From NCBI RefSeq assembly GCF_001083785.1, contig NZ_LAVL01000024.1:1-64000 (forward strand): a DNA stretch of 64,000 bases, in the 5' to 3' direction. The stretch comes from Nonomuraea sp. SBT364 (GTDB lineage: Bacteria; Actinomycetota; Actinomycetes; Streptosporangiales; Streptosporangiaceae). Below are positions 26,270 through 35,525 of this stretch, in pieces. The notes under the pieces are model-generated. The model searched no databases. It worked only from the letters and a program-made list of their open reading frames with translations, and was not told the DNA's origin. Within the stretch, counting starts at the first letter, position 1. Each line of letters opens with the position of its first letter. The translations under genes were made by a program, and so were the position numbers.

Positions 26270-26510
26270 AAGGCCCGCCGAAATCAACGAGTTGACCGCC
26301 AAAGGGCTCCTCCGACACCGGGAGGAGATAGCCGATGAGACGGTGGAGGAGAATGGCGGGTGAGCGCTTTCGCATTACCGCGCGCACCCGGTTGACGGCC
26401 CGCCGTCCCAGGGAGCGTGGCTATGCCCAGCGGGAGATCGGTGCGTTGTTCGGTGTGAGCCACGCACCGGCGAAAGGCCGGGGTCGAAGGGGCCGGGAGG
26501 TCCCTGGGGA
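26270..26510 (+). pseudogene. Degenerate gene remnants including a helix-turn-helix
   Basis: The 445-bp gap between the secreted protein and guaA holds coding-like debris on the plus strand. One frame ends with EINELTAKGLLRHREEI and a GG stop at 26363. Overlapping it (aatggcgggtga), a second frame starts MAGERFRITARTRLTARR and continues ERGYAQREIGALFGVSHA, a recognisable HTH of the kind found in phage or HNH/transposase-associated proteins, but then runs into Arg/Gly-rich nonsense. I read it as the relic of a mobile or phage-like gene. Nothing else is visible in the gap except the promoter region of the secreted protein gene. Confidence 0.35.
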
Positions 26511-26559
26511 GACAGCCCCGAGCCGTAGGCGAGGGACCACGCCCTTCAGGCGACGGCGC

Positions 26560-28107
<1,548 letters not shown>

Positions 28108-28161
28108 CGAAGAGAACCCCCCAAAGGCGAATGCGGTAATCCCAGTGTATCGGCCCCCGCC

Positions 28162-29655
28162 TCAGAGGATGGCGTCGAGGAGGCCCAGCGGCGGCGAGCC
28201 CAGATCGAACATCGCCTTGTGGAAACGCCGCAGCGTGAACGCCGCGCCCCACTCGCGCCGCGCCCGCTCCCGAAGGTCCAGGATGACCAGCTTGCCCCAG
28301 GTGTAGCGGCCGTACGTCGGGTCGAACGAGGCCCGCCTGGCCTCCGCCAGCGCGGCCGGCCCCGCCAGGTGCGTGTCCGACTCGAACCGCGCCGCCGCGT
28401 CCTCCACCGTCATGACGCCGGTGTGCACGCCGATCGCGCAGGCCAGCCGGGTGACGCGGATCAGCGCCTCCACCCAGACGCCGATCTCGAACCGCGGGTC
28501 GTCGGCCTCGAAGCCCTCCTCGACGCACAGTTCCTCGGCGTAGTGGGCCCAGCCTTCGATGAACGACATCGACTGCAGCAGCCGCCGGACGTCGGACCCG
28601 GCGGCGCGCAGGGCCAGGCCGTGGGAGAAGTGGCCGGGCGCCACCTCGTGCACGTTGATGGCGGGCAGCGTGGTGTCGCTGAAGACCTCCAGCCACTCCT
28701 CCGCGTCCTGGGCCGGCCACGACGGGTCGGGCGGGGTGATGTGGTACCAGGAGGGGCCGGCCGGCTCGCCGGGGGCGTTCCACGACATCATCGCCATCGC
28801 CCACCGGCGCGACTCGGGCGCGAGGCCGACCAGGCACTCGCCGTCGTGGTAGGGCACCAGGTCCTTCTCGCGGGTGAACGCGATCGCCTTCTCGGTGCCG
28901 GCCCTGGCCGCCTCGATCACGCCGTCGGCGTCCGGGTGCTGCTTGACGAGCTCGCGTACGACGTCCAGCGGCGGACGGCCGGGTTCGCCGAGACGCGCGC
29001 ACGCGTCGGTGAGCCGGGCGAGCAGCCTGTCGCGTTCGGCGTCGGCGCGCTCGGCGAGCTTGCCCAGATCCACGTCCAGGCCCTCGGCGGCGCCCATCAG
29101 GCGGGCCAGGGCGGGGCCGCCGAGCGCGGCGTCCGGGTCGCCCGTCTCGGCGGCGCGCTCGACGTGCGCGACCAGCGCCGCGTGCGCCTTCAGGGCCGCC
29201 TCGTCGGTGACGCCGGCGGCCAGGCCCTTCACGGCGCCGAGCAGGGAGCGCGCCACCGGGGCGCTGAGCTGGTCGAGGGAGGCGATCGCGTGGGCCACGG
29301 CGTCGGGCCAGAGCGCCAGGTGGGCGGCCTTGGCCGCGGCGCGCGCGGCCCCGGGGCCGTAGTCGCGGTCGTAGCAGGCCAGGTCGAGGTTGGACAGGTG
29401 GATCAGCGGGTTCTTGCGGTGCAGCTCCAGCTCGCCGAGCTGGAAGCGCAGGCTTTCCTCGAACACGCCCAGGTGCCGCGCATCGTACGGGTCGGCGGGG
29501 ACGTCGCCCTCACCCAGGCGGGCCAGCCCGGCTCTGACGCCCTCGGGCGACAGGTCCTGGATGGCGCCGTCGTACTCGTGCCTGCCGCCGCCCTCGCGAG
29601 CTTCGGCCATGGTCAGGTCGGTGATGGCGCGGAGTCTGGGCTGGAGTTCGGTCAT
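28162..29655 (-). CDS. DUF885 metallopeptidase-like protein
   Basis: A 497-residue DUF885-family protein. INVHEVAPGHFSHGLAL carries the HExxPGH-type zinc motif, and SFIEGWAHYAEELCVEE gives the third ligand Glu, as in M3/M32-like gluzincins. The whole family length is present and there is no signal peptide, so it should be cytoplasmic. Function in bacteria is largely undefined; a carboxypeptidase or oligopeptidase is likely. ATG at 29655. It lies 55 bp upstream of guaA on the same strand, but a shared job is not implied. Confidence 0.85.
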   Translation of the reverse strand: MTELQPRLRAITDLTMAEAREGGGRHEYDGAIQDLSPEGVRAGLARLGEGDVPADPYDARHLGVFEESLRFQLGELELHRKNPLIHLSNLDLACYDRDYGPGAARAAAKAAHLALWPDAVAHAIASLDQLSAPVARSLLGAVKGLAAGVTDEAALKAHAALVAHVERAAETGDPDAALGGPALARLMGAAEGLDVDLGKLAERADAERDRLLARLTDACARLGEPGRPPLDVVRELVKQHPDADGVIEAARAGTEKAIAFTREKDLVPYHDGECLVGLAPESRRWAMAMMSWNAPGEPAGPSWYHITPPDPSWPAQDAEEWLEVFSDTTLPAINVHEVAPGHFSHGLALRAAGSDVRRLLQSMSFIEGWAHYAEELCVEEGFEADDPRFEIGVWVEALIRVTRLACAIGVHTGVMTVEDAAARFESDTHLAGPAALAEARRASFDPTYGRYTWGKLVILDLRERARREWGAAFTLRRFHKAMFDLGSPPLGLLDAIL

Positions 29656-29782
29656 GCCTCGGGAGGATAAGGGAGGATGCCTGGCATGAACATCCGCTTC
29701 ACCCGGCGCGGGGACACGCCGGTGCGGGAGTTCGAGGGGCTCGCCGCGGCTCCGAGCGGTTTCCTCTCGGCGGACAGGGCAG

Positions 29783-30787
29783 GTGGAAGACGTGAGCTGG
29801 GATGTCCGGGCGCTCGACCTGTTGCAGGCGGGGCCGCCCACACCGCTGATCGAGTTCCCCGTCGGGGCGCCGGGGATCCGGCTGCTGCTCAAGGACGAGT
29901 CCGCGCATCCGACCGGGAGCCTGCGGCACCGGCATGCCAGGGCGCTGTTCCGGCAGGCGGTGCTCGACGGGGTGATCTCCAGCGGGACGACCGTGGTCGA
30001 GGCCACGGGGGGCAACGCCGCCGTGGCTCAGGCGTGGTTCGCCCGGCGGCTCGCCCTGCCGTACGTGGCGATCATGCCTGGGAAGCGGTCGGCGGAGCGG
30101 GCGCGCGCGGTGGAGGAGCTCGGCGGTGAGTGCCGGTTCGTGACGCCGCCGCTGGCGATCTACGACGCGGCGCGGGAGGTGCCGGGGCACTTCCTCGACC
30201 AGTTCGGGCGGGCCGTCGAGCACGACCTCGCCACCGAGCTGTTCGCCCAGGTACGTCCCGACTGGGTGGTGGTGGGAGCCGGGACCGGCGCCACGTCGGC
30301 GACCCTGGGCCGCTGGCGTCGTGACCACGCCGAGGAGGGGCCCGGGGTGGCCGTGGCGGATCCGGAGAACTCCGCCTATTTCCCCGGCTGGACGCTGGAC
30401 GTGCCCGACTACGCCACCGGGATGCCGTCGCGGATCGAGGGGATCGGGCGGCCTCGGATCGAGCCCGGGTTCCGGCCCGACCTCGTCGACCTGGTCATCC
30501 CGGTGCCCGACGCGGCGAGCGTGGCCGCGGCGCGGCTCATCCGGGAGGTGACCGGGCTGCCGGTCGGCGGCTCGTCGGGGACCGCGCTCTGGGCGGCCCT
30601 TGAGCTGGTGGAGCGGATGCGCGGCCGGGGCGAGAGCGGGACGGTGGTGTCGGTGCTCGGCGACGCCCAGGATCGGCATCTGGCGACCTTCCATGACGAC
30701 GGATGGGCCGCCGCCAAGGGCCTGGACGTCCACGGGTTCCAGGAACGGCTGCGGGACCGTACGGGATTCAGCTCAACGGGTGGCTGA
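29783..30787 (+). CDS. Cysteine-synthase-like protein lacking the PLP lysine
   Basis: A 334-residue member of the fold-type II PLP family (cysteine synthase/CBS-like). The scaffold is intact: KDESAHPTGSL, VEATGGNAAVAQAWFA, VVGAGTGATSATLG and the phosphate loop VGGSSGTALW. However, where homologues have TGSLKHR with the Schiff-base Lys, this protein has TGSLRHR (codon CGG). Without that Lys it should not form the internal aldimine, so it may be inactive as a synthase or regulatory. Start GTG 29783 or GTG 29792 (weak ribosome sites for both). Convergent with and overlapping the GNAT gene by 20 nt. Confidence 0.72.
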   Translation: MEDVSWDVRALDLLQAGPPTPLIEFPVGAPGIRLLLKDESAHPTGSLRHRHARALFRQAVLDGVISSGTTVVEATGGNAAVAQAWFARRLALPYVAIMPGKRSAERARAVEELGGECRFVTPPLAIYDAAREVPGHFLDQFGRAVEHDLATELFAQVRPDWVVVGAGTGATSATLGRWRRDHAEEGPGVAVADPENSAYFPGWTLDVPDYATGMPSRIEGIGRPRIEPGFRPDLVDLVIPVPDAASVAAARLIREVTGLPVGGSSGTALWAALELVERMRGRGESGTVVSVLGDAQDRHLATFHDDGWAAAKGLDVHGFQERLRDRTGFSSTGG

Positions 30788-31505
30788 CCCAGACGTTGGG
30801 CTCGACGTAGACGGCGTAGTCCTGCTCCACCACGCAGTGGACCGGGCTGAGCGCGCCGGGGACCTCGATCGTGCCCGTGCGGTCGAACGGCTCGCCGGTC
30901 CAGCCGCGCCACTCGGCGAGCGTGCCCGAGACGACCATCGAGCGCGGCGCCACCTTGACGATCTTCCCGCCCGCGCGTACGTGGACGCGTAGCCAGGCGT
31001 CGTGCGGGAGGCCGTCGGGGCGGGTGCGGAAGGCGTACTCGGCCATGGGGGTGTGCGGTTCGAGGTGCTTCTGGTTGGGCCGCACCGGGGCGACGAGCTC
31101 GTCGAAGCCCTGCTTGGCGGCATGTTCGCGCATGGCGGCGACCATGAGCGGGGAGAGGCCGGTGCCCAGCAGGTCGCGCCGGACGGTGATCTCCAGGGCC
31201 GAGATCCTGTCGGGCGTGGTGCCGCCCTCGCGGCCCAGCCAGGCGCGCCGGATCGCGCCGTCCCAGCCGTCGTCGGGCAGCCCGTCGGCGGCGAACGGCA
31301 CCATGCAGGCCCTCGCCGCCAGCCGGCCCGGCTCGTCCTCGCTGTCGGCCACCAGCACGTAGTCCGCGTAGGTGCGGGCGCAGATCCCGTAGTAGAAGTC
31401 CGCGATGGGGTCGTTCAGCATGAACTCCTGCCAGGAGCTCTCCATGTTCCACAGGGTCGCGGCGAACTCGGGGCGCTCGGCAAGCGTCGTGATCCGGAGG
31501 GTCAT
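30768..31505 (-). CDS. GNAT-fold N-acetyltransferase-like protein
   Basis: A 245-residue protein. ISALEITVRRDLLGTGLSPLMVAAMREHA corresponds to the acetyl-CoA pyrophosphate loop region of GNAT proteins (normally R-x-x-G-x-G/A); here RRDLLGTGLS is a plausible variant. The rest is unassigned. It is a single gene between the convergent cysteine-synthase-like gene and the lrp gene, 11 bp downstream of the latter's stop on the same strand, so it could be co-transcribed with lrp. Substrate unknown. Confidence 0.65.
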   Translation of the reverse strand: MTLRITTLAERPEFAATLWNMESSWQEFMLNDPIADFYYGICARTYADYVLVADSEDEPGRLAARACMVPFAADGLPDDGWDGAIRRAWLGREGGTTPDRISALEITVRRDLLGTGLSPLMVAAMREHAAKQGFDELVAPVRPNQKHLEPHTPMAEYAFRTRPDGLPHDAWLRVHVRAGGKIVKVAPRSMVVSGTLAEWRGWTGEPFDRTGTIEVPGALSPVHCVVEQDYAVYVEPNVWVSHPLS

Positions 31506-31516
31506 GGGGATAAGTG

Positions 31517-31990
31517 TTACATTTCGGACGGCCGCTGGATGGGCTGGTGCTCGGTCTTGAAGATCAGCGTCGTGTGCAGGTGCACGATCTCCGGCCGGAT
31601 CAGGAACTTCTCCAGGCAGAGCCGGTGCAGGTGGTCGGCGTCGGCCACGGCGACGTGCACCAGGAAGTCCTCCGCGCCGGCCACGTGGAAGAGCGTGATC
31701 GTCTCCGGCAGGCCCAGCACGAACGAGCGCAGCGGGTCCACGAGCTGACTGGTGTGCGGCCGCACCCGCAGCGCGAACAGCGCCTGAAGAGGGCGGCCCA
31801 GCCGGGCGGGGTCGACGGAGGCGCGGAACCCGGTGATGATCCCCCGGCGGCGCAGTGACCGGACCCGTTCGAGCGCGGTGGAAGGCGCCACGCCGAGCCG
31901 CCCGGCGAGGTCCTTGTTGGGCAGCCGCGCGTCCTTCTGCAACTCGGCGAGGATCGCGAGGTCGATCGCATCCAGTTCGGCGTTATACAT
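31517..31990 (-). CDS. Lrp/AsnC-family regulator
   Basis: A 157-residue Lrp/AsnC protein: DNA-binding domain LDAIDLAILAELQKDARLPNKDLAGRLGVAPSTALERVRSLRRRGII split as helix-turn-helix plus wing, then the RAM ligand domain (LFALRVRPH, FVLGLPETITLFHVAGAEDFLVHV). It is divergent from a PLP decarboxylase gene with only 64 bp between, and so probably controls it in response to an amino acid. ATG at 31990; the longer upstream frame overlaps the divergent gene. Confidence 0.88.
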   Translation of the reverse strand: MYNAELDAIDLAILAELQKDARLPNKDLAGRLGVAPSTALERVRSLRRRGIITGFRASVDPARLGRPLQALFALRVRPHTSQLVDPLRSFVLGLPETITLFHVAGAEDFLVHVAVADADHLHRLCLEKFLIRPEIVHLHTTLIFKTEHQPIQRPSEM

Positions 31991-32054
31991 GTTTATCGCC
32001 CTTCGATTCGGCCAGGCTAGCCTTTCGCCGACGAAGTCATCAATATCCCGAGAT

Positions 32055-33404
32055 ATGTGGAACATTGAGGAGTTCACCGAAGCCGCCGGGATCACCGTCG
32101 GCGAGCTGGCCGCGTACGTGGCCGGCAGCCAGCGAGGTGAGGCCCCCGTGCTGCGCCGCACGCCGCCGCGGGAGCTGGCCGAGCGGCTCGGCCTGCGGGA
32201 CCTGATCGCGAAGGGCGGCCTGACGCCGGGCACCTACCGCGACTTCCTGCGGACGTTCCTGGAGGAGGGCACCAGGCTGCACCATCCCGGCTTTCTCGCC
32301 CACCAGACCGCCTCGCCGGACTTCCCGGCCGCGCTCGCCGATTTCGTGCACGGCGCCACGAACAACCCGATGGCCGTCTACGAGATGGGGGCGGCGGCTG
32401 CCACGGTCGAGTTCGAGGTCTTGCGGTGGATGCTGGGCAAGGTGGGCTTCGCGGCGGGCGGCGGGGTGCTGACGCACGGCGGTTCGCTGGCGAACCTGAC
32501 CGCCCTGCTGGCGGCCCGGGCGCGGGCGGTGCCGGACGCCTGGGACGACGGCGTGCCGGGCGACCTGGTGATCCTGGCCCCGCCGGCGGCGCACTACTCG
32601 ATCGCGCGGGCGGTCTCCATCCTCGGGCTCGGGCAGCGGTCGCTGATCCCGCTGGAGACGGACGGACTCGGCCGGATCGATCCCGCCAGACTGCCCGACA
32701 TTTCAGGGAAAAGGGTGATGGCGCTGGTCGCGTCCGCCTGTGCCACCGGCACCGGGCTCCACGACGACCTGCGGGCCATCGGCGCGTGGTGCAGCGAACG
32801 CGGCGTCTGGTTCCACGTGGACGCCGCGCACGGCGCCTCGGCCCTGCTGTCGGACCGGCACGCGCACCTGCTCGACGGCGTCGAGCTGGCCGACTCGGTC
32901 ATCTGGGACGCGCACAAGATGCTGCGCACCTCGTCACTGGCCGCCGCCGTGCTGGTGCGGCGCGAGGCCGACCTGGACGCCGCCTTCAAGCAGGAGGCCA
33001 GCTACCTCTTCTACGGCGACCAGGGCTTCGACCTCATCAACCGCACGGTCGAGTGCACCAAGGCGGAGCTCGGGCTGAAGATCTTCCTGAACCTCGCCTG
33101 GCGCGGCGAGCGCGGCCTCGGCGAGTACGTGGCCGGGCGGTACGACACGGCGCGCCGGTTCTGGGAACTGGCCCGCGACCGGCCCGGCTTCACGGTGCCG
33201 TACGAGCCGGAGAGCAACATCGTCTGCTTCCGTCACGGCGACGGCGACCAGGCGGCCATCCGGGAACGGCTCATGCGCGACGGCTCCTTCCACCTCAGCT
33301 CCACCGAGCTGGGCGGCGTACGCCACCTGAGGATCACCGTGATGTCCCCGGCGACGGACGACCGCACGCTGACCTCGCTCCTGGACGAGATCGAGGCCCT
33401 GTGA
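32055..33404 (+). CDS. Group II PLP-dependent amino-acid decarboxylase
   Basis: A 449-residue pyridoxal-dependent decarboxylase (DDC/GAD-like group II). Marks are GVLTHGGSLANLTAL, HYSIARAVSILGLG, the His-Val-Asp-Ala segment FHVDAAHGAS and the Schiff-base Lys in WDAHKMLRTS. Sequence does not decide among 2,4-diaminobutyrate, glutamate or aromatic substrates. The divergent Lrp gene suggests amino-acid-responsive control. The succinic semialdehyde dehydrogenase nearby leaves a GABA-type route open, but it is on the other strand and not in an operon. Confidence 0.85.
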   Translation: MWNIEEFTEAAGITVGELAAYVAGSQRGEAPVLRRTPPRELAERLGLRDLIAKGGLTPGTYRDFLRTFLEEGTRLHHPGFLAHQTASPDFPAALADFVHGATNNPMAVYEMGAAAATVEFEVLRWMLGKVGFAAGGGVLTHGGSLANLTALLAARARAVPDAWDDGVPGDLVILAPPAAHYSIARAVSILGLGQRSLIPLETDGLGRIDPARLPDISGKRVMALVASACATGTGLHDDLRAIGAWCSERGVWFHVDAAHGASALLSDRHAHLLDGVELADSVIWDAHKMLRTSSLAAAVLVRREADLDAAFKQEASYLFYGDQGFDLINRTVECTKAELGLKIFLNLAWRGERGLGEYVAGRYDTARRFWELARDRPGFTVPYEPESNIVCFRHGDGDQAAIRERLMRDGSFHLSSTELGGVRHLRITVMSPATDDRTLTSLLDEIEAL

Positions 33405-33405
33405 G

Positions 33406-33882
33406 CTAGCGGCAGGCGACGCCGGTCAGGTCGAGCCTGCCGTTGTAGTCGTCGCCCGGACCGGTGTGGTCGCCGTGCCGGGCGCGGATGCTCACGCAGA
33501 TGTCCTTGCCGTAGACCTTGACGGGGCCCGCGTAATACTTGAAACGGCCCTGGTCCTCGTCGTAGTTGTTCTTCCAGTTGTCCTCGGCCCAGCGAGAGTT
33601 GTACATCTCCAGCCACATGGGCGTCTTCTCGCCGTAGCGGGCGCCCTTGCGCTTGACCAGGGCGGCACAGTTCCACCCGGTGCGGGCGTTGTAGTAGAGC
33701 TTGACGTCACTGCGGTAGTAGGTGGAGCCGTCGAGCGCGTCCTTCATCGGCACCTTCCAGCTCCCGACCAGCGTGCCGCTGCAACCGTACGCCGCCGCGC
33801 CGGCCGCCGTGGGCGTGGCCAGGTGCAGCGCCAGGACGGCCGCCCCCGCGAGCGAAGCGGTCATCGTTCTTTTGAACACCAT
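33406..33882 (-). CDS. Small secreted protein of unknown function
   Basis: A 158-residue exported protein. MVFKRTMTASLAGAAVLALH is a signal peptide ending near AGA-AAY. The mature part has four cysteines (YGCSGT, WNCAAL, DICVSI, GVACR at the end) and alternating aromatic/charged strands (STYYRSDVKLYYNARTGW, RFKYYAGPVKVYGKD), indicating a small disulfide-linked beta sandwich. ATG at 33882 with GGGGG 5 nt upstream. It lies 2 nt past the convergent decarboxylase stop. It shares the size and Cys number of the protein at 25.7 kb, but not the sequence. Confidence 0.72.
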   Translation of the reverse strand: MVFKRTMTASLAGAAVLALHLATPTAAGAAAYGCSGTLVGSWKVPMKDALDGSTYYRSDVKLYYNARTGWNCAALVKRKGARYGEKTPMWLEMYNSRWAEDNWKNNYDEDQGRFKYYAGPVKVYGKDICVSIRARHGDHTGPGDDYNGRLDLTGVACR

Positions 33883-33947
33883 GAAACCCCCAAGAAGAGT
33901 CAAAAGACCCTTCCAGGGTTAACAAAGCCCGGCGTCCGCAGTCAAAC

Positions 33948-35453
33948 TCACTTCAGCCGCAGCCGCTTCATCGTCTTGAGCGTCGTCGCCAGCACGTCGG
34001 CCCACTTCTCGTACGTCAGGTCGAACGGCGGCTCGAACCCCAGCCAGCTCGCCTGCGAGGCCACGGTCTGCGCCTCGGTGTAGCGCAGCAGCCCCTCGGC
34101 CCCGTGCCTGCGCCCCAGGCCGGACGCCTTCATCCCGCCCATCGGCGCGTCGTAGGAGGCGTACGCGGAACCGTACCCCTCGTTGATGTTGACCGTGCCC
34201 GCGTCGAGCCGGGCGGCGAACGCGCGGCCGCGCGCCGGGTCGGTGGTCCAGACGGCGGCGTTCAGCCCGTAGATGGTGTCGTTGGCCAGCTCGGCCGCCT
34301 CGTCGTCGGTGCCGTACGGGTAGAGCGCGACCACCGGGCCGAACGTCTCGTTGCGGCACAGCTCCATGTCCTCGGTGACGCCGGTGAGCACGGTGGGCTC
34401 GTAGAACAGCGGCCCGAGGTCGGGCCTGGCCCGGCCGCCGGCCAGCACGGTCGCGCCGCGCGCCACGGCGTCGTCCACGTGCGCGGTGACCGCGTCGAGC
34501 TGCCGCCGGAAGGTGAGCGATCCCATCTGGACCGACCAGTCGCGCCCCGGCCCCACCTTGAGGTTGCCGACCTGCCTGGCGAACCGGGAGGCGAACGCCT
34601 CGAACATGGACGCGGGCACGTAGATCCGCTCGATCGACATGCAGAACTGCCCCGCGTTGGCGAAGGACGCCCGCACCGCGCCGAGCACGGCCTGGTCCAG
34701 GTCGGCGTCGTCGAGCACCACCATCGGGTTCTTGCCGCCGAGCTCCAGCGAGCAGCCGATGAGCCGCTTGGCCGCCTCCTCGGCGACCTTCCTGCCGCCG
34801 CGCGTGGAGCCGGTGAAGGCGACGTAGTCGGCGCCGTCGAACAGCGCGTCGCCGACGTCGGCGGGCTCGCCGAGCACGATCTGCCAGATCTCGCGCGGCA
34901 TGCCCAGCTCCACCAGCAGGTCCACGGCCCACCGGGTGGACAGCGCGGTCTGTGTGTCGGGCTTGTGCACCAGCGCGTTGCCGGCCAGCAGCGCGGGCAC
35001 CGCGTCGGTGACGCCGAGGGCGAGCGGATAGTTCCACGGGGTGATCAGGGCGACCACGCCCTTGGGCCGGCGCAGCTCGGTGACCCGGGTGGCGATGGGG
35101 AAGATGCCCTTGCGGCGGCTCGGCGCGAGCAGCCCGGCGGCGCGGCGCGCGTAGTAGAGCGTGCAGCCGGCGACGTCGAGCACCTCCTCGAAGGCGTGCT
35201 TGCGGGCCTTGCCGGTCTCGTCCTGGAGCAGGTCGAGGATCTCGTCGCGCCGGTCCAGCAGGGCGTCGTGCAGCAGCAGGAACGGCCGCGCCCGCTCCGC
35301 GACCGGCCGCGCGGCCCACTCGGCCTGCGCCTCCCTGGCACGCCGGTACGCCTCCCGCACGTCGTCGGCGCCGGACAGGGACAGCTCGGCGAGTGGCTCA
35401 CCGGTGAAGGGGGCAGTGATCCGCTGGGTGCCGCCGCTGGTCGTCAGGTGCAT
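33948..35453 (-). CDS. Succinic semialdehyde dehydrogenase-type aldehyde dehydrogenase
   Basis: A 501-residue NAD(P)-dependent aldehyde dehydrogenase. Catalytic Glu lies in SLELGGKNP and the nucleophile Cys in ANAGQFCMSIERIYV; ITPWNYPLALG and FTGSTRGGRKV bind the cofactor. The overall sequence resembles the actinobacterial GabD2 type, which oxidises succinic semialdehyde to succinate, but other medium-chain aldehydes are possible. ATG at 35453. Single gene; the next minus-strand gene starts 65 bp after its stop. Confidence 0.83.
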   Translation of the reverse strand: MHLTTSGGTQRITAPFTGEPLAELSLSGADDVREAYRRAREAQAEWAARPVAERARPFLLLHDALLDRRDEILDLLQDETGKARKHAFEEVLDVAGCTLYYARRAAGLLAPSRRKGIFPIATRVTELRRPKGVVALITPWNYPLALGVTDAVPALLAGNALVHKPDTQTALSTRWAVDLLVELGMPREIWQIVLGEPADVGDALFDGADYVAFTGSTRGGRKVAEEAAKRLIGCSLELGGKNPMVVLDDADLDQAVLGAVRASFANAGQFCMSIERIYVPASMFEAFASRFARQVGNLKVGPGRDWSVQMGSLTFRRQLDAVTAHVDDAVARGATVLAGGRARPDLGPLFYEPTVLTGVTEDMELCRNETFGPVVALYPYGTDDEAAELANDTIYGLNAAVWTTDPARGRAFAARLDAGTVNINEGYGSAYASYDAPMGGMKASGLGRRHGAEGLLRYTEAQTVASQASWLGFEPPFDLTYEKWADVLATTLKTMKRLRLK

Positions 35454-35525
35454 GGCAGAAGGATATTCCGGGACCCTACCGACGGGTAGTTTTTGCCCGT
35501 TCCTTACGTGGGACAGAATTTGGTC

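Noticed and set aside
29677..29800. Short plus-strand frame starting MPGMNIRFTRRGD before the cysteine-synthase-like gene
   Set aside because: It has a weak purine-rich region before it, but the frame continues into the next gene out of phase with no recognisable content.
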